Assembly: GCF_014269225.2 (NCBI RefSeq)
Contig: NZ_CP077097.1
Span: 2,925,001 to 2,989,000 of the forward strand
Length of the DNA stretch: 64,000 bases
Direction: 5' to 3'
Source of the DNA: Pseudomonas anuradhapurensis
GTDB taxonomy: Bacteria; Pseudomonadota; Gammaproteobacteria; Pseudomonadales; Pseudomonadaceae
Part shown: positions 1 to 8,479 of the stretch, piece by piece
Layout: each line of letters begins with the position of its first letter
How positions within the stretch are numbered: the first letter of the stretch is position 1
Program-made: the position numbers and the translations under genes
The notes under the pieces: model-generated
Told to the model about the DNA's origin: nothing
Seen by the model: the letters and a program-made list of their open reading frames with translations, nothing else
Database searches by the model: none

Positions 1-24
1 GAACCTGACAAGTAGGGCCCGAAC

Positions 25-1578
25 ATGCAGTTGATCGAACATTCCGACTCGCCCCGCTACGTCCGCCTGCACGATGACGACAACGTCGTGGTGGTGGTCA
101 ATGCCGGCGGCCTGGGCGAAGGTGCCCGCTTCGCCGATGGCCTGACCCTGGTCGAAGGCGTGCCACAAAGCCACAAGGTGGCCACCGTGGCCATTGCCAA
201 GGGCGAGCCCGTGCGCCGCTATGGGCAGATCATCGGCTACGCACTGGAGGACCTGCGCCAGGGCAGCTGGGTACAGGAGAGCCAGCTGGCCATGCCGGCG
301 GCCCCGGCGCTGGACAGCCTGCCCCGCTGCGATGCTGTGCCGCAGCCGCTGCCGCCGCTCGAAGGCTTCAGCTTCCAAGGCTACCGCAATGCCGACGGCA
401 GCGTCGGCACTCGCAACATTCTGGGCATCACCACCACCGTGCAGTGCGTGGCCGGGGTACTGGAGCACGCCGTCAAGCGCATTCGCAGCGAGCTGCTGCC
501 CAGCTACCCGAACGTCGATGATGTGGTCGCCATCACCCACAGCTACGGCTGCGGCGTGGCGATCAACGCGCGCGATGCCTACATCCCGATCCGCACCGTG
601 CGCAACCTGGCGCGCAACCCCAACCTCGGCGGCGAGGCCCTGGTCATCAGCCTGGGTTGCGAAAAGCTGCAGGCCGACCAGGTGATGCACGCCGACGACC
701 CCTCGGTCGACCTCAGCGAGCCCTGGCTGTACCGCCTGCAGGACGCCAGCCTGGGCTTTGTGGAGATGATCGAACAGATCATGCAGCTGGCCGAAACCCG
801 CCTGAAGAAACTCGACCAGCGCCGCCGCGAAAGCGTACCGGCCAGCGAACTGATCCTGGGCATGCAGTGCGGGGGCAGCGATGCCTTTTCCGGCATTACC
901 GCCAACCCGGCGCTGGGCTACGCTGCCGACCTGCTGGTTCGCGCCGGTGCCACCGTGCTGTTCTCGGAGGTGACCGAAGTGCGCGATGCGATCTACATGC
1001 TGACTTCGCGCGCGCAAGACCAGGAAGTTGCCGATGCGCTCGTCCGCGAGATGGACTGGTACGACCGTTATCTGCAACAGGGTGCCGCCGACCGCAGCGC
1101 CAACACCACGCCAGGCAACAAGAAAGGCGGCCTGTCGAACATCGTCGAGAAGGCCCTGGGCTCGATCGTCAAGTCCGGCAGCGGTGCCATCCAGGGCGTG
1201 CTTGGCCCGGGCGAGCGGGTCAAGCGCAAAGGCCTGATCTTCTGCGCCACCCCGGCCAGCGACTTTGTCTGCGGCACCCTGCAGCTGGCCGCTGGCATGA
1301 ACCTGCACGTGTTCACCACTGGCCGCGGCACCCCCTATGGCCTGGCCATGGCGCCGGTGGTCAAGGTCTGCACCCGCAGCGAGCTGGCCCAGCGCTGGCC
1401 CGACCTGATCGACATCGATGCCGGGCGCATCGCCAGCGGCCGCGCGACCATCGAAGAGCTGGGCTGGGAGCTGTTCCACTACTACCTGGACGTGGCCAGC
1501 GGCCGCAAGCGGACCTGGGCCGAGCAGCACCGCCTGCATAACGACATCACCCTGTTCAACCCGGCACCGATTACCTGA
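25..1578 (+). CDS. garD: Galactarate dehydratase (UxaA family)
   Basis: A 517-residue protein of the altronate/galactarate dehydratase family. It removes water from galactarate to give 5-keto-4-deoxyglucarate in the cytoplasm. An N-terminal SAF-type domain lies at about residues 1-75, with the typical 'HKVA...KYG..IG'-like stretch at 50-71. The catalytic part follows, with 'GTRN' (128-131) and 'THSYGCG' (171-177), both characteristic of the family. Length is normal for GarD. It sits 181 bp before a semialdehyde dehydrogenase that completes the route to 2-oxoglutarate. The intermediate enzyme KdgD is not in the window and could lie upstream. ATG at 25 is used, the first in-frame start available. 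Altronate dehydratase is the alternative, but the neighbour favours galactarate. Confidence 0.9.
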   Translation: MQLIEHSDSPRYVRLHDDDNVVVVVNAGGLGEGARFADGLTLVEGVPQSHKVATVAIAKGEPVRRYGQIIGYALEDLRQGSWVQESQLAMPAAPALDSLPRCDAVPQPLPPLEGFSFQGYRNADGSVGTRNILGITTTVQCVAGVLEHAVKRIRSELLPSYPNVDDVVAITHSYGCGVAINARDAYIPIRTVRNLARNPNLGGEALVISLGCEKLQADQVMHADDPSVDLSEPWLYRLQDASLGFVEMIEQIMQLAETRLKKLDQRRRESVPASELILGMQCGGSDAFSGITANPALGYAADLLVRAGATVLFSEVTEVRDAIYMLTSRAQDQEVADALVREMDWYDRYLQQGAADRSANTTPGNKKGGLSNIVEKALGSIVKSGSGAIQGVLGPGERVKRKGLIFCATPASDFVCGTLQLAAGMNLHVFTTGRGTPYGLAMAPVVKVCTRSELAQRWPDLIDIDAGRIASGRATIEELGWELFHYYLDVASGRKRTWAEQHRLHNDITLFNPAPIT

Positions 1579-1620
1579 TGCCCCCGAGGTTGCCCGGACG
1601 TCCGCTAGTTCACCCCCCCT

Positions 1621-1702
1621 GTAGGAGCGGGATCACCCGCGATCACCGGCACAGCCGGTGCCATCCATCGCGTTGGGTTGTTCGCGGGATAAACCCGCTC
1701 CA
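1621..1702. repeat. REP-like inverted pair
   Basis: Two inverted REP-like units, 'GGAGCGGGATCACCCGCGA' and the opposing 'TCGCGGGATAAACCCGCTCC', flank a short inner 'CCGGCACAGCCGGTGCC' hairpin. This is a Pseudomonas extragenic palindrome between garD and the next gene. It could fold in the mRNA and modulate expression of the downstream gene. Confidence 0.75.
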
Positions 1703-1759
1703 GCAGGGCTGCGCCCCGAATGCGTTCCACTTTTCCCCTAAAGCCCACAGGAGCACCCC

Positions 1760-3340
1760 ATGCCTGAAATCCTCGGCCACAACTTCATCGCCGGCCAGCG
1801 CAGCGCCGCGGGCCAACAGCGCCTGCAGAGCCTGGACGCCAGCACTGGCGAGGCGCTGCCATACAATTTCTTCCAGGCTACCGAAGGCGAAGTGGACCAG
1901 GCTGCCAAGGCTGCCGCGGCGGCCTTTGCCGAATTCCGCCAGTTGGCCCCGACGCGGCGCGCCGAGTTCCTCGACGCCATTGCCGCCGAACTGGATGAGC
2001 TGGACGACGCCTTCGTCAGCATCGTTTGCCGCGAAACCGCCCTGCCCGCCGCACGTATCCACGGCGAGCGCGGCCGTACCAGTGGCCAGATGCGCCTGTT
2101 CGCCCAGGTATTGCGCCGCGGTGATTTCCTTGGGGCGCGCATCGACCTCGCCCTGCCAGAGCGCCAGCCGTTGCCACGCGCAGACCTGCGCCAGATGCGC
2201 ATCGGCGTCGGCCCGGTTGCGGTGTTCGGCGCCAGCAACTTCCCGCTGGCCTTCTCCACCGCCGGGGGCGACACCGCCGCCGCCCTGGCTGCCGGTTGCC
2301 CGGTGGTGTTCAAGGCCCACAGCGGCCACATGGCCACGGCCGACCTGGTGGCCTGCGCCATCCAGCGCGCCGCCGAGCGCACCGGGATGCCCAAGGGGGT
2401 ATTCAACATGGTCTTCGGTGGCGGCGTCGGCGAGTGGCTGGTCAAGCACCCGGCGATCCAGGCAGTTGGCTTTACCGGCTCGCTGAAAGGCGGTGACGCG
2501 CTGTGCCGCATGGCCGCCGAACGCCCGCAGCCAATCCCGGTGTTCGCTGAAATGTCCAGTATCAACCCGGTGATCATCCTGCCCGGCGCCCTGGCGAAGC
2601 GTGGTGATTCGATTGCCCGCGAACTGGCGGGTTCGGTCTGCCTCGGCGCTGGCCAGTTCTGCACCAACCCGGGCCTGGTGATCGGCCTGCAGTCGCCGCA
2701 GTACAGCCAGTTGCTGGCCGAGCTTGGCCACCACCTGGCTCAACAAGCCGGCCAGACCATGCTCAACGCCGCAGGCTTGCGCAGCTACGTTGCTGGCCTG
2801 GAGCATTTGCAGGCCCACGCCGGTATCCAGCACCTGGCCGGCCAGGCTCAGGCAGGCAGCCAGGCCCGTGCGCAGCTGTTCAAGGCCGATGCCCGCTTGC
2901 TGATCGAATCCGACCCGTTGCTGCAGGAAGAAGTGTTCGGCCCTGCCACCGTGGCCGTCGAAGTGCAGGACAACGCGCAATTGCGCAGCGCCTTGCTCGG
3001 CCTGCGTGGGCAACTGACCGCAACGCTGATCGGCGAGCCCGAGGACTTCGAGGCCTTTGCCTGGCTGGTGCCACTGCTGGAAGAAAAGGTCGGGCGGATT
3101 CTGGTGAACGGCTACCCGACCGGTGTCGAGGTATGTGAGGCAATGGTGCATGGCGGGCCGTACCCGGCAACCTCGGATGCCCGCGGCACCTCGGTCGGCA
3201 CCCTGGCGATCGACCGTTTCCTGCGCCCGGTGTGTTACCAGAACTACCCGCAGGCGCTGTTGCCCGCAGCACTGCGCGATGACAACCCGCTGGGGCTACG
3301 TCGGCTGGTGAATGGCCAATGGCGTGAAGGGCCGATCTGA
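1760..3340 (+). CDS. 2,5-dioxovalerate (alpha-ketoglutarate semialdehyde) dehydrogenase
   Basis: A 526-residue aldehyde dehydrogenase of the NADP-preferring ketoglutarate-semialdehyde subfamily. It oxidises 2,5-dioxovalerate to 2-oxoglutarate, the last step of glucarate/galactarate breakdown. Catalytic Glu264 lies in 'FAEMSSINP' and the nucleophile Cys301 in 'GAGQFCTNPG'. The pattern 'GQFCTNPG' and the long C-terminus ('MVHGGPYPATSD...') are typical of this group rather than betaine or acetaldehyde dehydrogenases. A clear ribosome site (AGGAG) precedes ATG 1760. It follows garD in the same direction and is closed by a strong terminator, so the two genes probably form the end of one operon. 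Confidence 0.9.
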   Translation: MPEILGHNFIAGQRSAAGQQRLQSLDASTGEALPYNFFQATEGEVDQAAKAAAAAFAEFRQLAPTRRAEFLDAIAAELDELDDAFVSIVCRETALPAARIHGERGRTSGQMRLFAQVLRRGDFLGARIDLALPERQPLPRADLRQMRIGVGPVAVFGASNFPLAFSTAGGDTAAALAAGCPVVFKAHSGHMATADLVACAIQRAAERTGMPKGVFNMVFGGGVGEWLVKHPAIQAVGFTGSLKGGDALCRMAAERPQPIPVFAEMSSINPVIILPGALAKRGDSIARELAGSVCLGAGQFCTNPGLVIGLQSPQYSQLLAELGHHLAQQAGQTMLNAAGLRSYVAGLEHLQAHAGIQHLAGQAQAGSQARAQLFKADARLLIESDPLLQEEVFGPATVAVEVQDNAQLRSALLGLRGQLTATLIGEPEDFEAFAWLVPLLEEKVGRILVNGYPTGVEVCEAMVHGGPYPATSDARGTSVGTLAIDRFLRPVCYQNYPQALLPAALRDDNPLGLRRLVNGQWREGPI

Positions 3341-3360
3341 CCGGTTGCCCAAAACAACGA

Positions 3361-3387
3361 AGCCCCGCGCATGGCGGGGCTTTTCTT
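3361..3387 (+). terminator. Rho-independent terminator
   Basis: Perfect 8-bp stem AGCCCCGC / GCGGGGCT with a 5-nt loop, followed by TTTCTTT. It lies 20 bp after the semialdehyde dehydrogenase stop and ends the galactarate operon. The convergent GntR gene ends at 3429. Confidence 0.9.
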
Positions 3388-3428
3388 TCGGCTTGCCGGC
3401 GAACAGGCCGGCGCTGCCAGCCAGGGGT

Positions 3429-4178
3429 TCAGGCCCCCTGGGCCTCGGCCTCGGCATGAGCCTGGCGCAAACGCTCACGGCTATTGCTCAGGTGCATGCG
3501 CATGGCCATCTTGGCCCCTTCGCTGTCACCCCGGGCGATGGCTTCGTAGATCGCCTCGTGCTCATGCATCAAGCGGCTCATGTAATGTGCCTGGTCATCA
3601 TGCGCCAGCCGCGCCGAATTCAGCCGGGTACGCGGAATGATGCTGGTGCCCAGGTGGTTGATGATGTCGGCAAAGTAGTGGTTGCCGCTGGCCTGGGCGA
3701 TGCGCAGGTGAAACTGGAAGTCGGCAGATACCGCATCACTGGCGTGGGCTGCCCCTTCGTTGATTTCATCCAGTGCCGCACGCATACCGGCCAGCTGTTC
3801 ATCGCTGCGGCGCTGTGCTGCCAGGCCTGCCGACTCGATCTCCAGGGCAATGCGCAACTCGAGCACCGCCAGCACTTCGCGCAATGTGACGACAGTCGCC
3901 GGGTCGATGCGGAAGCCACCGGTGGCTGGCGCATCCAGGACAAAGGTGCCGATACCGTGACGGGTCTCGACCTGCCCGGCGGCCTGCAGCCGCGAGATTG
4001 CCTCCCGCACTACGGTGCGGCTGACGCCCTCTTCGGCCATGATCTGCGATTCGGTCGGCAACTTGTCGCCACGCTTGAGCTGGCCGCTGCGAATCCGCTC
4101 GGTCAGCACCGTGACCAGTTCCTGCGCCAGGCTGCGCGGCTTGCGCCGGGTCCTTGGCTGTACCTGCTGCTCTGTCAT
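3429..4178 (-). CDS. FadR/GntR-family transcriptional regulator
   Basis: A 249-residue regulator with an N-terminal winged helix (roughly residues 15-85, including 'LPTESQIMAEEGVSRTVVREAISRL') and a C-terminal all-helical FCD ligand domain. FCD-type GntR regulators usually bind sugar acids or other carboxylates. Its position beside garD and the semialdehyde dehydrogenase suggests it represses this pathway in response to galactarate or glucarate (inference). I use ATG 4178, which has AGGTGA upstream. A GTG at 4193 would add five residues but has no ribosome site. Confidence 0.85.
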   Translation of the reverse strand: MTEQQVQPRTRRKPRSLAQELVTVLTERIRSGQLKRGDKLPTESQIMAEEGVSRTVVREAISRLQAAGQVETRHGIGTFVLDAPATGGFRIDPATVVTLREVLAVLELRIALEIESAGLAAQRRSDEQLAGMRAALDEINEGAAHASDAVSADFQFHLRIAQASGNHYFADIINHLGTSIIPRTRLNSARLAHDDQAHYMSRLMHEHEAIYEAIARGDSEGAKMAMRMHLSNSRERLRQAHAEAEAQGA

Positions 4179-4373
4179 TACGCTGTATTTCACCTAGAAA
4201 GACAGCCGTCATCATAGCGCAAGCAGTTGTACGATCACATACATACGGTGCGGTATTTCTCGACCTCGCCACCGGTGGCGACGCGGCGTTTGTAACTGAC
4301 GGCAAATTGCTGGCCCCCGGCGTTCTGCAGCGAAGGCAAACTCCCTGTTTCGTCAGACGTTTAGGACAGCAAC

Positions 4374-4703
4374 ATGCGCGCAATTCTAGCAACGATGGCC
4401 GGCTGCCTGCTGGCTACGCTCGCTTTCGGCGCCCAGGCACGGGCATTGAGCCAGAACGATCGCCACACTTGCGACTGGGGCGCGCAGATCGCCGCCGAGG
4501 CCCAGCAGGCCAAGCTTTCCGGGGTAACGCTGTATGCCACTCGCAAGAAGCTGCAGGTACGCAAGTTCGCCAAACCGTGGATGCGCATGACCGCCTTCGG
4601 AATTACCGAGCAGACCTACAACAGCCGCTCGCGGCTCAAGCCGGCGGCGATCAGGCAGACTTACTACGAGCAGTGTGTGCAGCATGCTGTAGCACGACGT
4701 TAG
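4374..4703 (+). CDS. Small exported protein of unknown function
   Basis: A 109-residue protein with a clear Sec signal peptide (about residues 1-24, hydrophobic core, cleavage near 'AQA-RAL'). The mature part is basic and contains two cysteines, one in 'HTCDWG' and one near the C-terminus in 'YEQCVQH', which may form a disulfide in the periplasm. No family is recognised. It is alone between a divergent regulator and a REP-containing gap. Confidence 0.7.
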   Translation: MRAILATMAGCLLATLAFGAQARALSQNDRHTCDWGAQIAAEAQQAKLSGVTLYATRKKLQVRKFAKPWMRMTAFGITEQTYNSRSRLKPAAIRQTYYEQCVQHAVARR

Positions 4704-5305
4704 TCTTTTTTATCAATAAGTTAGCAAATGAACTTAACGCTTTGAAGGAGATGCATTGTGTCGCGATGGGCCGCAAAGCGGCCCCGAGAATGTGCGGCAA
4801 AACCCCCGATTCCTGGGACCGCTTTGCGGCCCATCGCGACACAAGGCCGCTCCCACAAGAACCGCGTCTGGTGCGCCAGGAGGCGCCAGCCTCGAAGCGG
4901 GCTTCCAGCCAGGTTTTGAAGGCCACCAGGGCGCGGTGTCGAGGCGCGCAGTAGCCCGCATCAGCTAAGTGCCTGCTGCCACGTCCGGGTACCACGATGG
5001 CAGCGCCCGCACCAAGCACCAAGTGGCCAGATTCTTATCCGCCAAGCAGTCACCTACCGCCTGGATATCTTCTGTTTTACTTCAATAAATCATCGTAACC
5101 GATTGAAATACATAGAGTTCAATCCAAAATTCTCTGCTGTATCGGTTGCCTTGGCGGGCAGGGATACGCTGGCTTGGCGAATTCGACCTTCACGTCAGCT
5201 GCGGATACACCAGTAGGAAAAGGCAACATGACGCAGCGGCATCGCTTCAACGGGTATTTGTTAAGCTGATCACAACCGTCGTATCGGATCGAGACCATTC
5301 ACAAG
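4704..5305. other. Non-coding gap before LysR gene
   Basis: About 600 bp without a credible gene. The first part holds an inverted REP pair (4757-4858). The remainder is AT-richer than its surroundings and probably carries the LysR promoter. No motif there can be named with confidence. Confidence 0.6.
4757..4858. repeat. REP doublet, inverted
   Basis: Inverted arms reading 'TGTGTCGCGATGGGCCGC' and its complement around a ~40-bp centre, followed by 'AGGCCGCTCCCACAAG'. Same family as the other 'CGGCCTTGTGTCGCGA' repeats in this window. Confidence 0.8.
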
Positions 5306-6214
5306 ATGGATGAACTGCGTAGAATCGACCTCAACCTGCTCTTGGCCCTGCATGCTTTGCTGAGCGAAAAGCACGTCACGCGCGCAGCCCTGCGACTGCA
5401 CCGTAGCCAACCTGCGGTCAGCCACGCGCTGGCGCAGTTGCGCAAGCATTTCGACGACCCTTTGCTGATGCGCCAGAACGGCCGCATGGTCCTGACCCCG
5501 CGTGCCGAATCGCTGGCCAGCCCGCTGCAGGACGCCTTGAACGCCCTCAACGGCCTGCTGGCCACGCCGGTTTTCGAACCGGCCAAGGCCCAGCGCCGCT
5601 TCCGTCTGTCGCTGTCGGATTACGCTTCACGGATTGTCCTGCCGCCGCTGGTCCGCCATCTGCGCCGGGTCGCCCCTGGCGTGGACCTGGCCATCAGCCA
5701 GGCCAGCCGCGAAACCATGCTGGCGCAGTTGCTTGACGGCGAACTGGACCTGGCCCTGGGCTTGTTCCCCGACCCACCCGAACAAATCACCACCCAGGCG
5801 CTGTTTGCCGAGGACTTCATCAGCGTTGCCGATTGCCAGGTACTGCCCGTCGACGGCGGCCTGGCCCTGGAGGATTGGCTGGCCCGCCCGCACGTGTTGA
5901 TGGCCATGCGCCCCGATGCCTTCGATGAGATCGAGCGTGCGCTTGCCGCGCTAGGGCTGCGCCGTCGCATTGCCCTGGCATTGCCCCACTGGAGCGCGGC
6001 CATCGACGTGCTGCCCGGCACCGACTTGATCCTTACCGTAGCGCGGCGGGCGGCAGGGCCCCTGCAGCAGCACCCGACGCTGCGTCAGTTCGAGCCTCCT
6101 TTGACTATCGCCCCGTTCGATTACCAGCAGGCTTGGCATATTCGCAAGGACAGCGACCCGGGACACCGCTGGCTGCGCGAGACCGTGCGGGCCTGCAGCC
6201 AGCCGGAGCACTGA
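5306..6214 (+). CDS. LysR-family transcriptional regulator
   Basis: A 302-residue LTTR. The N-terminal helix-turn-helix is clear ('LRIDLNLL'-like start, then 'VTRAALRLHRSQPAVSHAL' at about residues 24-42), followed by a periplasmic-binding-fold effector domain. It is close to the NodD/SyrM-like subgroup by its opening 'DLNLLLALHALLSEKHVTRAA'-type sequence. Its stop codon abuts the stop of the convergent YdcZ gene with no gap. The target is unknown. Confidence 0.88.
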   Translation: MDELRRIDLNLLLALHALLSEKHVTRAALRLHRSQPAVSHALAQLRKHFDDPLLMRQNGRMVLTPRAESLASPLQDALNALNGLLATPVFEPAKAQRRFRLSLSDYASRIVLPPLVRHLRRVAPGVDLAISQASRETMLAQLLDGELDLALGLFPDPPEQITTQALFAEDFISVADCQVLPVDGGLALEDWLARPHVLMAMRPDAFDEIERALAALGLRRRIALALPHWSAAIDVLPGTDLILTVARRAAGPLQQHPTLRQFEPPLTIAPFDYQQAWHIRKDSDPGHRWLRETVRACSQPEH

Positions 6215-6733
6215 TCAGCCCTGCGGCGGCTTCGTGATCACAGCGGTGCCGGGCAGTGAACCCGCCGCCCAATTGCCTTGCACCAGCACCACCCCCACCA
6301 GGATCAGCACCAGGCCTGCCAGCCTGGTCAGGTTGAGTGGCTTGCCGCCCAGGCCCATCACGGCGAAATGGTCGACCAGCACTGCCGTGATGATTTGCCC
6401 AGCCACCACCAACACCAGAAACCCCGCAGCGCCAAGCCTGGGCGTCAGCGCTGCCGCGGCGGCCACGTAGAGGGCCCCCAGTACCCCTCCGATCCACAGC
6501 CACCACGGCCCCTGCAGGGCCTTGCCCAGGTCCGGTGCCGGCACCCTGAGCAATAGCAATGCAGCAATTACCACCAGCGAGCTCACTGTCAACGAAGTGA
6601 ACGCCGCCCACAACCAGTGCCCCAGTGCGCGTCCAACGGCGGCATTGCCTGCAGCCTGAAACGGCAACACGGCACCGGCAAGCAACGCCATCACCACCGG
6701 CAGTGCCAGCAGGAGCATGGATTTACTGAACAT
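6215..6733 (-). CDS. DMT-family membrane protein, YdcZ (DUF606) type
   Basis: A 172-residue, very hydrophobic protein with about five predicted membrane helices and the DUF606 layout. It starts 'LPVVMALLAGAVLPFQAAGNAAVGR', written here only as a family signature split: LPVVMALLAG then FQAAGNAA. Such proteins are half-size drug/metabolite transporters that likely pair in the inner membrane; the substrate is unknown. A good ribosome site (AAGGAG) precedes the ATG. Transcription converges with the LysR gene. Confidence 0.82.
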   Translation of the reverse strand: MFSKSMLLLALPVVMALLAGAVLPFQAAGNAAVGRALGHWLWAAFTSLTVSSLVVIAALLLLRVPAPDLGKALQGPWWLWIGGVLGALYVAAAAALTPRLGAAGFLVLVVAGQIITAVLVDHFAVMGLGGKPLNLTRLAGLVLILVGVVLVQGNWAAGSLPGTAVITKPPQG

Positions 6734-6878
6734 GGCCGCTCTCCTTCAGCGTGTCGATGACGGCCATGATCGTACAACCCGCCGAAGTGATGGAAATCAA
6801 AACCCTGCACGCGCACTATTCGTAGCATGCATGCCTGAGGGTACTGTCGTACCTTGGCCGACCACATGGAGGTGGAAC

Positions 6879-7670
6879 ATGTTGCAGGAGCAACGCAAGA
6901 CCCTGATCGACCTTGGCCAGTTGCCCACCCGCAACCTGGCCGAATGCCTGGCGGTAGACCAGGCGGCCCTCGCCCACGCCCTGGCCGGCCAGCTTCCCGA
7001 GGCACTGCTGGAGCAGTTGACCGCCAGCGCCGAACTGGCCCAGGCGCTGGGCCTGTCGAAAAAGGTCGCAGCCATTGGCCTGGCGCTGGGGCAATGGCTG
7101 GAGCAGGCTGCCGCGCCCTGGCGCCAACAGGCGTTCGAGCGATGCTGCACACACCCGTCCGATACCGTGCGCAGCTGGGCGGCATTTGCCCAGGCGCACC
7201 TGTCCCGCTCGCTGCCCCTGGAAGAGGCCCTGCAGGCGCAGTTGCGCTTCGCTCGTGATGAACACTTCGGTGTACGCGAGTGGGCCTGGATTGCCCTGCG
7301 CCCGCGCCTGGCGCAGAACCTTGACGCCGCTTTGCTCCTGCTCGGCCGCCATGTTGGCGATGCCGACCCGCTGGTGCGGCGGTTTTGCATCGAGATCCTG
7401 CGCCCCCGCGGGGTCTGGTGCGAACACATTGCCGCACTCAAGCAACAGCCGGAGGTGGCCGAGCCGATGCTGGTGCCACTGCTGGCCGAACCCGAGAAAT
7501 ATGCCCAGGACTCGGTCGCCAACTGGCTCAACGATGCCAGCAAGACCCGCCCTGATTGGGTGCTACGGCTGTTTCAACAACACCCTCCCGCCTGCAAGGC
7601 CTCGCGGCGGATACAGGCCCGGGCCAGCCGAAGCCTGACCCCGGCAGCAGCCGAGGTCGGCGCTGGTTGA
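6879..7670 (+). CDS. AlkD-like HEAT-repeat protein
   Basis: A 263-residue all-helical protein made of repeated amphipathic helix pairs with 'VRSWAAFA', 'VREWAWIALRP' and 'VRRFCIEILRP' units. This is the HEAT-like pattern of the AlkC/AlkD DNA alkylation repair superfamily. Members excise or bind alkylated bases without base flipping; activity here is inferred only. ATG 6879 is chosen over the upstream in-frame start because GGAGGTGG lies just before it. It runs into a convergent gene with a 2-bp gap. Confidence 0.72.
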   Translation: MLQEQRKTLIDLGQLPTRNLAECLAVDQAALAHALAGQLPEALLEQLTASAELAQALGLSKKVAAIGLALGQWLEQAAAPWRQQAFERCCTHPSDTVRSWAAFAQAHLSRSLPLEEALQAQLRFARDEHFGVREWAWIALRPRLAQNLDAALLLLGRHVGDADPLVRRFCIEILRPRGVWCEHIAALKQQPEVAEPMLVPLLAEPEKYAQDSVANWLNDASKTRPDWVLRLFQQHPPACKASRRIQARASRSLTPAAAEVGAG

Positions 7671-7672
7671 GA

Positions 7673-8254
7673 TCAGCGTGAGGTTTCGACGCGCAGCACT
7701 TCGGTGTAGATCGCGTCGACGGTCTGCCCGACCTCGAGGTTCTTCATGCGTGCCTGCAGGTCCGGGTTCTCGACCTTGACCACCTGCAGCTTGCCTTCCG
7801 GTGGCAGCAAGCTGACCTCATGCTTGTCGAGGTCGATCTTCTTGATCTGCGAGGTGATCTTGACCTGGCGGAATGCCTCGCCACCAGGGTTGGGGTTGTC
7901 CGCCGTGGCGCGGATGGTACCGGACTCGTCAGTCGCCTTTGGCGCCCCGCCTACTTCGGGATTCAACACATAGGCCACCGCGCGGGTGACATAGATGTCG
8001 ACCTGGTCACCCACCTTGAGGTTGTGCAGTGCCTTGGCCTTTTCCGTGAGCTGGAAGGTCACATCCTTCTTCGCATCGGGACCTTTCACCGTGACCTGGC
8101 GCTTGCCCAGGTCGATGGCCGTGACTTGCGTGGTGACGTGGCTTTCCAGCGCCTCGCTGCCGATGGGAATACCGGCAGCCTGCACCGTGAAACTGGCAGC
8201 GCAGGCCAGCGTGGCAAGGGCGACAGCACGAGCGATGGAGCGAATTGGATTCAT
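7673..8254 (-). CDS. Periplasmic protein with duplicated domain, function unknown
   Basis: A 193-residue protein with a Sec signal peptide (about 1-26, ending 'VQA-AGIP'). The mature part holds two similar halves: 'TTQVTAIDLGKRQVTVKGP...LKVGDQVDIYVT' and 'TSQIKKIDLDKHEVSLLPP...LEVGQTVDAIYT'. Each looks like a small beta domain of about 55 residues. No enzyme motif is visible. A structural or metal-binding periplasmic role is possible but unproven. Confidence 0.75.
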   Translation of the reverse strand: MNPIRSIARAVALATLACAASFTVQAAGIPIGSEALESHVTTQVTAIDLGKRQVTVKGPDAKKDVTFQLTEKAKALHNLKVGDQVDIYVTRAVAYVLNPEVGGAPKATDESGTIRATADNPNPGGEAFRQVKITSQIKKIDLDKHEVSLLPPEGKLQVVKVENPDLQARMKNLEVGQTVDAIYTEVLRVETSR

Positions 8255-8426
8255 AGGCCTGCTTCCCTGTAATCAAGACCGGACGATTGCGCGTGATGCT
8301 CACGCGCTGACAAGCATAGCCGTTCCCGGTTGGCTTGCCGGGCCAGCCCCTGGCGACAGGTTCAGCCAGCGTGCAACCAGGCAGGCCGTCGCAATAGCAA
8401 ATGCGAATTCTTTACACTTGCTTTAC

Positions 8427-8449
8427 ATTTGAGAATCGTTAGTATTCGC
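8427..8449 (+). promoter_or_regulatory. Candidate Fur box
   Basis: AT-rich stretch 'TTTGAGAATCGTTAGTATTC', about 35 bp before the TonB receptor start, resembling Pseudomonas Fur sites built from imperfect GATAAT-type hexamers. It would repress the receptor under iron sufficiency. Confidence 0.55.
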
Positions 8450-8479
8450 AACCTCGAATACAACAACGAGTCACCTGTA

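Noticed and set aside
1..24. Possible tail of an upstream gene (GAA CCT GAC AAG TAG)
   Set aside because: Only four codons are visible, too few to support a gene call.
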